Shown here piece by piece: positions 49,865-58,121 of a DNA stretch of 64,000 bases. Made by a program: the position numbers and the translations under genes. Each line of letters begins with the position of its first letter. Position 1 is the stretch's first letter. The stretch comes from Bog-756 sp963696495 (GTDB lineage: Bacteria > Actinomycetota > Acidimicrobiia > Acidimicrobiales > RAAP-2): contig CAVOKJ010000003.1 in assembly GCA_963696495.1 (NCBI GenBank), forward strand, positions 310,001 through 374,000, in the 5' to 3' direction. Below the pieces are notes generated by a model that did not search any database, was not told where the DNA came from, and worked only from the letters and a program-made list of their open reading frames with translations.

Positions 49865-51028
49865 GTGCCGACCCAGGAACCGAACCCCACCACCAGCGAG
49901 GACGTGCGGGAGGCGATCATCGACACCGTCCGCACCTTCGTCGCCCGCGAGGTCACCCCGGTCGCCTCCCGGCTGGAGCACGAGGACCGCTACCCGACCG
50001 AGATCGTCGAGCAGATGCGCTCCCTCGGGCTCTTCGGCATCACCATCCCGGAGGACTACGGCGGCCTCGGCCTCGACCTGCTGACCTATATCGGCGTGAT
50101 CGAGGAGTTGGCCTACGGTTGGATGAGCCTCACCGGCGTGATCAACACCCACACCATGGCGGCCACCCTGCTCATGGCCCACGGCAGCGCGGAACAGAAG
50201 CGGAGATGGTTGCCGGCCATGGCCACCGGGGCACCGCGGGGAGCGCTCTCGCTGTCCGAGCCGGACGCCGGCAGCGACACCCGCAACATCGCCTGCCGGG
50301 CCCGGCGGGACGGCGACGAGTACGTGCTGAACGGGACGAAGGCGTGGGTCACCAACGGCGAGCGCGCCGGCGTGGTGGCCCTGGCCGCCCGGACCGAGGA
50401 GGGCATCTCCGCATTCATCGTCGAGAAGGAGCCGGGCCCGGGCTTCGAGGGGATCACCGTCGGTCGGCACGTCGGCAAGCTCGGCTATCGGGGCGTCGAG
50501 ACCGTCGAGATGGCCTACCGCGACCACCGGGTCCCGGCGGCCAACCTCATCGGCGAGCCCGGTCGGGGCCTGCCCCTGATCCTCGGCGTCCTCGAGGTCG
50601 GCCGGATCAACATCGCGTCGCGGGCGGTGGGTGTGGCCCGTGCCGCCTTCGACGCCGCGCTGGGCTACGCCCAGCAACGGACCACGTTCGGCAAGCCCAT
50701 CGCCGAGCACCAGGCCATCCAGCTCAAGCTGGCCGACATGGCCACGCACCTCGAGGCGGCACGCCTCCTCACCCGGAGCGCCGCCGAACGGAAGATGGCC
50801 GGGCTGCGTTGCGACGTCGAGGCCGGCATGGCCAAGCTGTTCGCCAGCGAGACGGCGCTCGAGCTGGCCACGGAGGCCATGCGCATCCACGGTGGCGTCG
50901 GCTACACCACGGACCTGCCCGTCGAGCGCTACTACCGTGACGCCCCGCTGATGGTCATCGGTGAGGGGACCAACGAGATCCAGCGGCTGGTGATCGCCCG
51001 GGGCCTGCTGGCCCGGTCCCGGCGGTAG
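49865..51028 (+). CDS. Acyl-CoA dehydrogenase, classical type
   Basis: A 387-residue flavoprotein and the only one here with the textbook C-terminus: VIGEGTNEIQRLVIARGLL, in which the Glu before GT is the catalytic base of short/medium-chain enzymes. LSLSEPDAGSDTRN near residue 133 and YAQQRTTFGKPIAEHQAIQ near 262 are canonical. GTG 49865 seems leaderless. It stands alone, divergent from the ligase gene, and could carry out the general first oxidation of straight-chain acyl-CoA. The stop is inside a 13-bp tandem repeat. Confidence 0.92.
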   Translation: MPTQEPNPTTSEDVREAIIDTVRTFVAREVTPVASRLEHEDRYPTEIVEQMRSLGLFGITIPEDYGGLGLDLLTYIGVIEELAYGWMSLTGVINTHTMAATLLMAHGSAEQKRRWLPAMATGAPRGALSLSEPDAGSDTRNIACRARRDGDEYVLNGTKAWVTNGERAGVVALAARTEEGISAFIVEKEPGPGFEGITVGRHVGKLGYRGVETVEMAYRDHRVPAANLIGEPGRGLPLILGVLEVGRINIASRAVGVARAAFDAALGYAQQRTTFGKPIAEHQAIQLKLADMATHLEAARLLTRSAAERKMAGLRCDVEAGMAKLFASETALELATEAMRIHGGVGYTTDLPVERYYRDAPLMVIGEGTNEIQRLVIARGLLARSRR

Positions 51029-51060
51029 GTCCCGGCGGTAGGTTCCGGCGGTAGGTCCCG
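51015..51060 (+). repeat. 13-bp tandem repeat spanning the dehydrogenase stop codon
   Basis: GGTCCCGGCGGTA is repeated three and a half times with one change. The TAG stop is at the junction of copies one and two. A further run of GGGCCCGCAGAA-like units follows to about 51100. Confidence 0.85.
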
Positions 51061-51141
51061 CAGGAGGGCCCGCAGAAGGGCCCGCAGAAGGGTCCCCGGT
51101 GGGGACGAACCCCGGGGGTGACCACCGCCGGCCCGTGGCGC

Positions 51142-52014
51142 TCAGAGCCGGGCTGACACGGGACGGGTGACGTCGCCACCGTCGGCGGCAAAGGCCCGGA
51201 TCATGCCGTCCTGGGTGAACGAGGCGAGCAGTGCTCCCCCCTCGGTGAAGACCTGGCCCCGCACGTAGCTCATGCCCCGGCCGACTTGGGTGCTCTCGTG
51301 GTGGTAGAGCAGCCAGCCCTCCCACACCACCGGTTCGTGGAAGGTGACGGAGATGCCCATCACCCCGGTGGAGACGGTGTCGTGCGCCATCGCCGTCCCC
51401 ATGCCGGGATGACACCGCATCGTGGCCGAGATGGACAGGTGACCGGTGAAATGGGCGACGAGCGCCTTGGCCAGCTCCGGACGTCGGGGGACGGGGTCGT
51501 AGTGCAGCCATGCGTCGATGGTCGGCGGCCCGGTCTCGTCGGGATCGTTGGGGTCGGTGATCCCGACCAGTCGGAGCTCACGCCCGACCATCGGCATGGG
51601 GCACGGGACGGCATCCGACGGGGCCCCGATGTCCGGCATCGGATGATGGTGGGTGATGACGTCGTCCTGCTCCACGTCGGAAAGGACGGTGACCGATGCG
51701 CAGCGCCGTCCGCCCTGGCTCACCGTGACGACGGCACTGGCGAACGTCCGTCCGGCGTGGAGCACGTCGACGGCGAACCCGAGTTCCCGTTCTGCGTCCA
51801 CGGCCCTCACGAAGACGGCGTGCGCCGCGCGGACCGAGTGGCGAGGGAGGGACTTGGCGGTGGCCACGATGGCCTGGGACAGCAGTTGACTCCCGTCCAC
51901 CACCTGTCGCGATCCTCCGTCACTCGTTCCGCGGTACCGATGGCCGCCCACGGCCTCGACGTCGAACACCGTCATCATGTGCTCGAGGGTGGACACCGCC
52001 CGATCGTCGTTCAT
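51142..52014 (-). CDS. TesB-like thioesterase homologue lacking the catalytic Asp
   Basis: A 290-residue double hot-dog protein clearly related to the TesB thioesterase at 1824. The C-terminal domain has FTGHLSISATMRCHPG where the active homologue has ATDGFLIGTAMRPHAG, so Asp is replaced by Gly. The Gln in SFTQDGMIRAF remains. It may be inactive, altered, or use a different residue. The start codon lies in an 8-bp tandem repeat shared with the upstream gene end; ATG 51978 is an alternative. The DUF427 gene is 12 bases upstream. Confidence 0.82.
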   Translation of the reverse strand: MNDDRAVSTLEHMMTVFDVEAVGGHRYRGTSDGGSRQVVDGSQLLSQAIVATAKSLPRHSVRAAHAVFVRAVDAERELGFAVDVLHAGRTFASAVVTVSQGGRRCASVTVLSDVEQDDVITHHHPMPDIGAPSDAVPCPMPMVGRELRLVGITDPNDPDETGPPTIDAWLHYDPVPRRPELAKALVAHFTGHLSISATMRCHPGMGTAMAHDTVSTGVMGISVTFHEPVVWEGWLLYHHESTQVGRGMSYVRGQVFTEGGALLASFTQDGMIRAFAADGGDVTRPVSARL

Positions 52015-52034
52015 CGACTCATCGACTCATCGAC
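52011..52034 (-). repeat. 8-bp tandem repeat joining two genes
   Basis: TCATCGAC is repeated three times. The array contains both the stop codon of the DUF427 gene and the start codon of the thioesterase homologue. Confidence 0.8.
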
Positions 52035-52416
52035 CGGACACCGCCGGCGTGGCCACGCCGACCCGCAGGTCGACGGCGTCCTGGAAGAACGCCACGTACC
52101 CCGCCAATCTGGCCACCTCGGGGAACGGCTCCTCGTAGGACCAGAGGTACACGTCCCCCCCGTCATGGGGATACCGACGATAGGTGGCCACACCCTTGAA
52201 CGGGCAGACGCTGGTCCGGTCGTCGGGGACGAAGAGGTCCAACCGGGTGTCGGCGGCCGGGAAGTAGAAGACCAGCCCGTGATCCTGCTCGTCGACCAGG
52301 AGACAGCGGTCGCTGTCGGCGAGGACCTGGTCTCCCACCGACACCGTGACCCGGTTGCGTCGGGCGAGGATGTCGACCCGGTAGTCCGGTCGTGCCGCGA
52401 ATGCCGACTGCTCCAC
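52027..52416 (-). CDS. DUF427 family protein
   Basis: A 129-residue protein. VTVSVGDQVLADSDRCLLVD near residue 24 and VCPFKGVATYRRYP near 71 with the closing WSYEEPFPEVARLAGYVAFF are typical of DUF427. The family has a small beta-barrel fold and unknown reaction and often lies near oxidoreductases. GTG 52416 follows AGGAGGAG. It leads the thioesterase homologue and is divergent from a monooxygenase-like gene. Confidence 0.87.
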   Translation of the reverse strand: MEQSAFAARPDYRVDILARRNRVTVSVGDQVLADSDRCLLVDEQDHGLVFYFPAADTRLDLFVPDDRTSVCPFKGVATYRRYPHDGGDVYLWSYEEPFPEVARLAGYVAFFQDAVDLRVGVATPAVSGR

Positions 52417-52511
52417 GTGACTCCTCCTGCGCTCGGCGCCCGACGATCCGTAGTATCCAGGTTTGTACCACCAATGGGAAACACAACTCCACTCACCGGG
52501 AGGGAGGCGTC

Positions 52512-52811
52512 GTGATCGTCGTCGCCGGATACTTCGATGTCGCCGACGAGGACCGCCGGGCCTACCTGGACTCCAAAGCGGACCAGGCTGCCCGGACCCT
52601 CCTCGAGACCGGCTGCCGGGAGTACGCCTTCTCGGCGGACGACGTGCACGCCGGACGGGTGCGCCTCATCGAGCTGTGGGACTCGATGGCCGACCTCGGG
52701 GCCCATCTGGCCGCGCTGAGGGCGTCGGCTCCCGCCCCCTCACCCGTCGCCGTGCTCTCCTCCGACGTCCGGGTGTTCGAGGCCACCCCGGCCCGGTTCC
52801 CCTCGTCCTAG
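52512..52811 (+). CDS. ABM-domain protein (antibiotic biosynthesis monooxygenase-like)
   Basis: A 99-residue dimeric alpha+beta-barrel (ferredoxin-like) protein. It begins VIVVAGYFDVADEDRRAYLD, has CREYAFSADDV in the second strand region, and LIELWDSMADLGAHLAA in the third strand and helix. Such proteins oxidise or bind small aromatic molecules without cofactor. GTG 52512 follows GGGAGGGAGG; the longer reading crosses the promoter. It faces the DUF427 gene with a 95-base divergent spacer holding a TAGTAT hexamer (52451-52456). Confidence 0.82.
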   Translation: MIVVAGYFDVADEDRRAYLDSKADQAARTLLETGCREYAFSADDVHAGRVRLIELWDSMADLGAHLAALRASAPAPSPVAVLSSDVRVFEATPARFPSS

Positions 52812-52844
52812 GGCGCCGGACGGGATCCCGGGGACGCCGGGACC

Positions 52845-54056
52845 CTAGGGCCGGACCGACGGGCCATCCGCCCGGTCGGCCAACTCGCGGAGCACCTCGT
52901 CGGTGTGCTGTCCGAGCCCCGGAACCGGGGCGTACCGGCGACCGGCCACCTCCGAGAAGCTCACCGGGCCGTTCACCGAGCGCTGCACGGTGCCCGCTGT
53001 CCCCCCGTCGATCTCCACGATCCCGTCGTTGGCCGACAACTGGGGGTCGGCGACCACGTCCGCCGGCGTCTGGGCCGGGGCCCACCACACACCTTCCCGG
53101 TCGAATCGCTCGGCCCAGACCGAAAGGGGCTGTCCGGCGACGATCTCGTCCAGGACGGCGATGACCTCGACCCGGTTGTGCCGGATGGCCGCGGCGTCGG
53201 CGAAGCGCGGGTCGTCGATCAGCTCGGGACGACCGAGCGCCCGGCAGACGGCGGGGATGTGGCGGGCCGCCTCGAGTCCGGTGAAGAAGAACCACCGCCC
53301 GTCACCGGCACGGTACGGGTTCATGAGCGGCGCCTGGTTCCGGTCCCTCGACTCGGCCCGGGCGACCTTGCCGAGGGTCATCTGCAGCCCGAGGTCCCAC
53401 CCGAGCACGTAGGTGCCGGTGCGCAGCAGCGACACCTCGACGACGCCGCCCCGTCCGGTCTGGCGCTGTTCCAGCACCGCGGCCAGCAGGCCGGCCAGCG
53501 CGGCCAGGCCGGTGATGTGGTCACCGATCCCACCCCGGGCGTTCAGGGGGTTGCCGTCGGCGTCGGCCATCTGCATCGACAGGCCGGACCGGGCCCAGAA
53601 CGCCCCGATGTCGTACGTCGGGCGATCCCGGTCGTCGCCCCGGAGGCCGTAGCCGCTGATGCTGCAGTACACCAGCCGCGGGTGGCGGTCGACGGTGGCG
53701 GCGGGCTCGAGACCGAGGCCGTCGAGGGAGTCGGGACGGAGGTTGCTGATGAAGACGTCGGCGCTGGCCAACAGGTCCTCGAGCCGCTGGCGGTCCTCGC
53801 CTTCCCGCAGGTTGAGGCAGACGCTGCGCTTGCCCCGGTTGTCGAGGGAGAAGGCCGGGTTCGGCATGTCGCTGTCGATGCCGAGCGACCCGAAGACCTG
53901 TCGCATCGGGTCGCCCGTCGGCGCCTCGACCTTGATGACGTCGGCGCCCCAGTCGGCCAGGAGCGCCGCCGCCGACGGTGCCGCCACCCAGACCCCCATC
54001 TCGACCACCCGGAGGCCGGCCAGGGCGGAGAGACCCGGCGGGGAGCCGGTACTCAC
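52845..54056 (-). CDS. CaiB/BaiF family III CoA-transferase
   Basis: A 403-residue CoA-transferase. LAGLRVVEMGVWVAAPSAAA and ADWGADVIKVEAPTGDPM form the N-terminus; YDIGAFWARSGLSMQMAD near residue 146 supplies the likely catalytic Asp. GTG 54056 overlaps the stop of the FadD3-like ligase gene (GTGA). Co-translation with a ligase is notable, because either enzyme can install CoA. The transferase may act on a late dicarboxylate or keep CoA in balance. Confidence 0.87.
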   Translation of the reverse strand: MSTGSPPGLSALAGLRVVEMGVWVAAPSAAALLADWGADVIKVEAPTGDPMRQVFGSLGIDSDMPNPAFSLDNRGKRSVCLNLREGEDRQRLEDLLASADVFISNLRPDSLDGLGLEPAATVDRHPRLVYCSISGYGLRGDDRDRPTYDIGAFWARSGLSMQMADADGNPLNARGGIGDHITGLAALAGLLAAVLEQRQTGRGGVVEVSLLRTGTYVLGWDLGLQMTLGKVARAESRDRNQAPLMNPYRAGDGRWFFFTGLEAARHIPAVCRALGRPELIDDPRFADAAAIRHNRVEVIAVLDEIVAGQPLSVWAERFDREGVWWAPAQTPADVVADPQLSANDGIVEIDGGTAGTVQRSVNGPVSFSEVAGRRYAPVPGLGQHTDEVLRELADRADGPSVRP

Positions 54057-55648
54057 CTGGCCGCCGGCCGGTGACGGTGCTCGGCCCGTTGGCGCAGCAC
54101 GTCCTTCATGACCTTGCCGCCGGCGTTCACGGGGATCTCGTCGACCAGCTCGACCACCCGGGGCACCTTGTAGTTGGCCATCTCGTTCCGGCACCACTCG
54201 ATGATGTCGGATGGGGAAGCGGTCCCCGGACCGGTCACCACGAAGGCCATGCCCACCTCGCCGAGGCGGTCGTCGGGGATACCGATCACCGCGGCCTGCC
54301 GGATGTCGGGATGGCGCAGCAGGAAGTTCTCGATCTCGGCGGGATAGGCGTTGAATCCGCCGACGATGAACATGTCCTTGGCCCGTCCGACGATGCGCAG
54401 GTAGCCGGCGTCGTCGACCACGCCGATGTCGCCGGTGCGGAGCCAGCCCTCGGGCGAGAGGGCCAGCGCCGTGGCCTCGGGGTCGTCGAGGTAGCCGGCC
54501 ATCACGCTTCCGCCGCGCACGACGACCTCACCGGCCCGCCCGGCGGCCACGTTGCCCCCGTCGTCCACGATGCGGAGCTCGAACCCAGGCCGCGGCCGGC
54601 CGACGGTCGTGGCGATGGTCTCGGGGTCGTCACCGGGCGAGGTCGCCGCGGCCGTGCCCGCCTCGGTCAGCCCGTAGCCGGTGATGACCGTGGAGAACGG
54701 CAGCTCGTCGTGGATGCGGCGGATGAGCTCGACGGGGATGTCGGCGGCGCCGGTGACCGCCACGCGGAGCGACGACAGCCGGTGGTCCGCCCGGCGGGGA
54801 TGGTCCAGGATCGACTGGTAGAGGGTGGGCGGGCCGGGCAGCACCGTCACCTCCTCCCGGTCGACGCGGTCGAGGATGCGGTCCACGTCGAACACCGGCT
54901 CGGGGAGCATCGTGGCACCGCTCGCCACACAGGCCAGGATCCCCGCCTTCAGCCCGAACATGTGGAAGTACGGGTTGACCATCAGGTAGCGGTCATCGAC
55001 GCCGAGCCCGGTCATCGCCACCCAGTCGGTGGCCACAGCCAGCGTCCGGGCGTGGGTCATGACCACCCCCTTGGGCGAGCCCGTCGTCCCCGAGGTGAAG
55101 AGGATGTCCGAGGGATCGTCGGGTCCGAGCCCCGAGCACCGTCGTTCGACCGCCGCCCGGTCGGCCCGGCCGGCCCGGCCCATGAACCCGTCCCACGGCT
55201 CCGCGTCCGGCGGGGTCGGACCGCTGGCGACGATCACCGTGTCGAGGTCCGGCAGTTCGCCGGCGCCCCGCAGCATGGCCAGGTGGTCAGCCCCGAGGAA
55301 GTCGGTGACGGCGACCAGGGCCCGGGCCCGGCTCCGGGCGAGCAGGTCGGCCGCCTCTGCCCCCTTGAATCGCGTGTTGACGGGCACGAGCACGGCGCCC
55401 GCCTGTGACAGGCCGAGCAGGGACACCACCCACTCGACACTGTTGAAGGCCCAGATGCCCACACGGTCCCCCGGCTCGATGCCCGACGCCACGAGCCCGG
55501 CGCCGAACGTGCGGGATCGTTCGAAGAGCTCGGCCCAGGTCAGCCGCGACGAGCCGTCCTCGATGGCCGTGCGCCCGCCGAACCGGTCGGCGGCATCGGC
55601 CAGGATGGCGGGAATGGTCGGTCGGGACGCGCCGACGGCCACGTTCAT
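54053..55648 (-). CDS. Acyl-CoA ligase, FadD3-like
   Basis: A 531-residue AMP-forming ligase: ILFTSGTTGSPKGVVMTHAR P-loop near residue 181, GYGLTEAGTAAAT, WLRTGDIGVVDDAGYLRI, FIVGGFNAYPAEIENFLLRH, and the C-terminal lysine in VNAGGKVMKDVL. NPYFHMFGLKAGILACVASG and VLPGPPTLYQSILDHPRR recall the FadD3 family, which activates the bicyclic propionate intermediate of sterol ring degradation. Without an alignment this is tentative. The ATG has no ribosome-binding site; it overlaps (ATGA) the stop of a 32-codon leader ORF. Confidence 0.85.
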   Translation of the reverse strand: MNVAVGASRPTIPAILADAADRFGGRTAIEDGSSRLTWAELFERSRTFGAGLVASGIEPGDRVGIWAFNSVEWVVSLLGLSQAGAVLVPVNTRFKGAEAADLLARSRARALVAVTDFLGADHLAMLRGAGELPDLDTVIVASGPTPPDAEPWDGFMGRAGRADRAAVERRCSGLGPDDPSDILFTSGTTGSPKGVVMTHARTLAVATDWVAMTGLGVDDRYLMVNPYFHMFGLKAGILACVASGATMLPEPVFDVDRILDRVDREEVTVLPGPPTLYQSILDHPRRADHRLSSLRVAVTGAADIPVELIRRIHDELPFSTVITGYGLTEAGTAAATSPGDDPETIATTVGRPRPGFELRIVDDGGNVAAGRAGEVVVRGGSVMAGYLDDPEATALALSPEGWLRTGDIGVVDDAGYLRIVGRAKDMFIVGGFNAYPAEIENFLLRHPDIRQAAVIGIPDDRLGEVGMAFVVTGPGTASPSDIIEWCRNEMANYKVPRVVELVDEIPVNAGGKVMKDVLRQRAEHRHRPAAR

Positions 55649-55743
55649 CGGGGGACGGGTTCGGTGACGTTCATCAGGGCGGCCGGGTTGCCCCGGTGGT
55701 CGTCCGCATCGGACAGGGCAACGCTGGGCGCTGGCTTCGACAT
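55645..55743 (-). CDS. Possible 32-residue leader ORF coupled to the FadD3-like gene
   Basis: ATG 55743 follows a very strong GGAGGAGGGTGACC site. The frame starts MSKPAPSVALSDADDHRGNP and ends VTEPVPR, its TGA overlapping the ligase ATG. The ligase start lacks its own site, so ribosomes probably arrive by re-initiation. The same design is seen at 45951-46016. Confidence 0.5.
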   Translation of the reverse strand: MSKPAPSVALSDADDHRGNPAALMNVTEPVPR

Positions 55744-55789
55744 GGTCACCCTCCTCCCGGTGGCGCTCGTCGGTGGACGACCCGACGGT

Positions 55790-55831
55790 GAGAATGGCAC
55801 TTTGCAGTTCGGAGAGTACTATTTCTTCTCC
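55790..55831. promoter_or_regulatory. AT-rich divergent control region before FadD3-like and P450 genes
   Basis: GAGAA-TGGCAC-TTTGC (55790-55805) carries the GAGAA half-site seen in other spacers, and GGAGA/TCTCC arms at 55811-55815 and 55827-55831 flank an AT-rich core. The 291-base spacer between the leader ORF and P450 has no other gene. Confidence 0.3.
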
Positions 55832-55935
55832 CCTCATGCCACCGGCCGCCCGACGGCGTCCTCCGTGTCCCACCGACGCCCCAGTGGCCTCCCGGGCCCC
55901 GGCACCCCGGGTCCCGCCAGCGGCCGGCTGAGGTG

Positions 55936-55998
55936 AGAACGTTCTTCTTTTTTGTGTGCCATGCTGGTTTTGGCCGGCTGCCCGACCCGCAGAACGTT
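55936..55998. promoter_or_regulatory. Two AGAACGTT palindromic sites upstream of the P450
   Basis: AGAACGTTCT at 55936-55945 is a perfect 10-base palindrome. AGAACGTT recurs at 55991-55998. Between them lies a T-run (TTCTTTTTTG), very rare in this DNA. The first site could be an operator and the T-run part of the P450 promoter. Confidence 0.4.
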
Positions 55999-56034
55999 GC
56001 CGACGACCACCCGTGCCCGCGAGAGGGGGGACCG

Positions 56035-57240
56035 ATGACCACCATGGAGTCAGACCTGTACTACGACCCCTACGACTTCGAGATCGACACCGACCCCTAT
56101 CCGGTCTGGAAGCGGCTCCGTGACTCGGCGCCCCTCTACTACAACGAGCGATACGACTTCTTCGCCCTCAGCCGGTTCGACGACGTCGACCTCTGCGCCC
56201 GGGACTGGGAGACCTACATCTCCAGCAAGGGGACCCTCCTCGAGCTCATCAAGAGCGACTTCGAGATCCCCCCCGGTTCGATCATCTTCGAGGATCCCCC
56301 GGCCCACAACATCCACCGGCGCCTGCTCTCGCGGGTGTTCACCCCCCGCAACATCAATGCGCTGGAGCCCAAGATCCGCGAGTTCTGCGCCCGGAGCCTC
56401 GACCCCCTCGTCGACCAGGGGGGCTTCGACTTCATCGCCGACATCGGCGCCCAGATGCCCATGCGCACGATCGGCATGCTGCTCGGGATACCCGAGGCCG
56501 ACCAGGAGGCGATCCGTGATCGCATCGACGAGGGACTCCGCCTGACCGATGGCTCGATGCCCGATTTCGACAGCGCCTTCGCCGAGGGCGCCGGCATGGC
56601 CGAGGGGTTCGCCGAGTACATCGACTGGAGGGCGACCCATCCGTCGGACGACCTGATGACCGACCTGCTCCAGGCCGAGTTCGAGGACGAGACGGGAACC
56701 GTCCGGCGCCTGACGCGCGACGAGGTCCTGGGCTACGTCAACCTGATCGCCGCGGCCGGCAACGAGACCACGACCCGCCTCATCGGGTGGACGGGCAAGG
56801 TCCTCGCCGAACACCCGGACCAGCGCCGCCAGCTGGCAGAGGACCGCTCCCTCGTGCCCAACGCCATCGAGGAGCTCCTCCGGTACGAGTCGCCCTCGCC
56901 CGTCCAGGCCCGGTACGTGACCCGGGACGTCGAGCACCACGGGCAGCCCGTTCCCGCCGGGAGCGCCGTCCTCCTGCTGAACGGCTCGGCCAACCGTGAC
57001 GAACGCAAGTTCCCCGATGGCGACCGGTTCGACATCCACCGCGCCATCGACAGCCACCTGGCCTTCGGCTTCGGCATCCACTTCTGCCTGGGGTCAGCGC
57101 TGGCCCGGCTGGAGGGCCAGGTCGCCCTGGACGAGATCCTGCAACGCTTCCCCACCTGGGAGGTGGACTGGGACCACGCCGTGCAGGCGCGGACGTCCAC
57201 CGTGCGCGGCTGGGAGAAGCTCCCGGTCGTCATCCCCTGA
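56035..57240 (+). CDS. Cytochrome P450
   Basis: A 401-residue soluble P450 with LIAAAGNETTTRLIGW (I-helix), AIEELLRYESPSPVQ (ExxR), and FGFGIHFCLGSALARLEGQ with the cysteine heme ligand near residue 350. ATG 56035 (MTTMESDLYYDP) follows GAGAGGGGGG; the upstream in-frame extension crosses the promoter elements. A 39-base gap leads to an SDR, so hydroxylation followed by alcohol oxidation is a natural pairing, as at 30368-32426. Confidence 0.92.
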   Translation: MTTMESDLYYDPYDFEIDTDPYPVWKRLRDSAPLYYNERYDFFALSRFDDVDLCARDWETYISSKGTLLELIKSDFEIPPGSIIFEDPPAHNIHRRLLSRVFTPRNINALEPKIREFCARSLDPLVDQGGFDFIADIGAQMPMRTIGMLLGIPEADQEAIRDRIDEGLRLTDGSMPDFDSAFAEGAGMAEGFAEYIDWRATHPSDDLMTDLLQAEFEDETGTVRRLTRDEVLGYVNLIAAAGNETTTRLIGWTGKVLAEHPDQRRQLAEDRSLVPNAIEELLRYESPSPVQARYVTRDVEHHGQPVPAGSAVLLLNGSANRDERKFPDGDRFDIHRAIDSHLAFGFGIHFCLGSALARLEGQVALDEILQRFPTWEVDWDHAVQARTSTVRGWEKLPVVIP

Positions 57241-57279
57241 CACACTGACGTCGTGACCACCAGAGAGGACGCCCACCCC

Positions 57280-58026
57280 ATGAGAACTGTCGTCGTCGGT
57301 GCCTCGAGCGGGCTCGGCCGCTCCATCGCCACGGGTCTCGGGCAGCGGGGCGCCACCGTCGCCCTCCTGGCGCGGCGCAACGACCGGCTGGTCGATGCGG
57401 CCAAGGAGGCGGGCAACGGCGCTCTCGCCATCGTCTGCGACGTCACCGACGAATCATCGTGCCGGTCGGCCATCAGTGATGCCGCCGAGGGACTGGGCGG
57501 GATCGACGCCCTCGTCTACACCCCCGCTGTCGGCCCCCTCGGCCATCTCGTCGACGTGAGCGCCGAGACCTGGCGACGGACGTTCGACACCAATGTGATC
57601 GGGGCGGCCCTGATCACCGCGGCCGCCATGCCCCACCTGACCGAGACCAGGGGCGTCGCCGCCTATCTCTCCTCGGTGAGCGCCTCGTTCACCCCGCCCT
57701 GGCCCGGTCTGGGGGCCTACGCCACCAGCAAGGCCGCCCTCGAGACCCTGATCGAGGCGTGGCGCGCCGAGCACCCGGCGGTCGGCTTCACCCGGGTGAT
57801 CGTGGGCGACTGCGCCGGCGGAGAGGGTCCGTCGGGCACCGAGTTCGCCAACGAGTGGGACTGGGACCTGGCCGCCCAATTCCATCCCATCTGGCAGTCC
57901 CGCAACTACCTGGCCGGCAGCCTGATGGAGGTCGACGAGCTGGTGCGGGTGGTGGACACGGTGCTGCGCTGTGGAGCCAGTGCCTACGTGCCCTCGGTGG
58001 CCGTCACTCCCCGGCCGCCCGTCTGA
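57280..58026 (+). CDS. Short-chain dehydrogenase/reductase
   Basis: A 248-residue SDR: VVVGASSGLGRSIATGLGQR at the very N-terminus, ALVYTPAVGPLGHL in the place of NNAG, and SSVSASFTPPWPGLGAYATS leading to the YATSK catalytic pair. ATG 57280 is preferred because the family turn follows directly and GAGAGGA lies upstream; GTG 57253 adds nine residues. It is downstream of a P450 and ends at a bidirectional hairpin. Confidence 0.85.
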   Translation: MRTVVVGASSGLGRSIATGLGQRGATVALLARRNDRLVDAAKEAGNGALAIVCDVTDESSCRSAISDAAEGLGGIDALVYTPAVGPLGHLVDVSAETWRRTFDTNVIGAALITAAAMPHLTETRGVAAYLSSVSASFTPPWPGLGAYATSKAALETLIEAWRAEHPAVGFTRVIVGDCAGGEGPSGTEFANEWDWDLAAQFHPIWQSRNYLAGSLMEVDELVRVVDTVLRCGASAYVPSVAVTPRPPV

Positions 58027-58030
58027 CCTC

Positions 58031-58056
58031 CCACCCCGCCGGACCGGGCGGGGTGG
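58031..58056. terminator. Hairpin between convergent SDR genes
   Basis: CCACCCCGCC (58031-58040) pairs perfectly with GGCGGGGTGG (58047-58056) around GGACCG, four bases after the stop codon of the rightward SDR. The leftward SDR ends at 58122. Confidence 0.6.
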
Positions 58057-58121
58057 TGACCGAGGCTACCCACCGATCACCGCGGTCGCCGACGAGCCGC
58101 TGACGACCCGGGGCGCGGCGC

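Noticed and set aside
51061..51110. GGGCCCGCAGAA-like repeats as a CRISPR-like array
   Set aside because: The units are contiguous 12-mers without spacers and continue the tandem duplication at the gene end.
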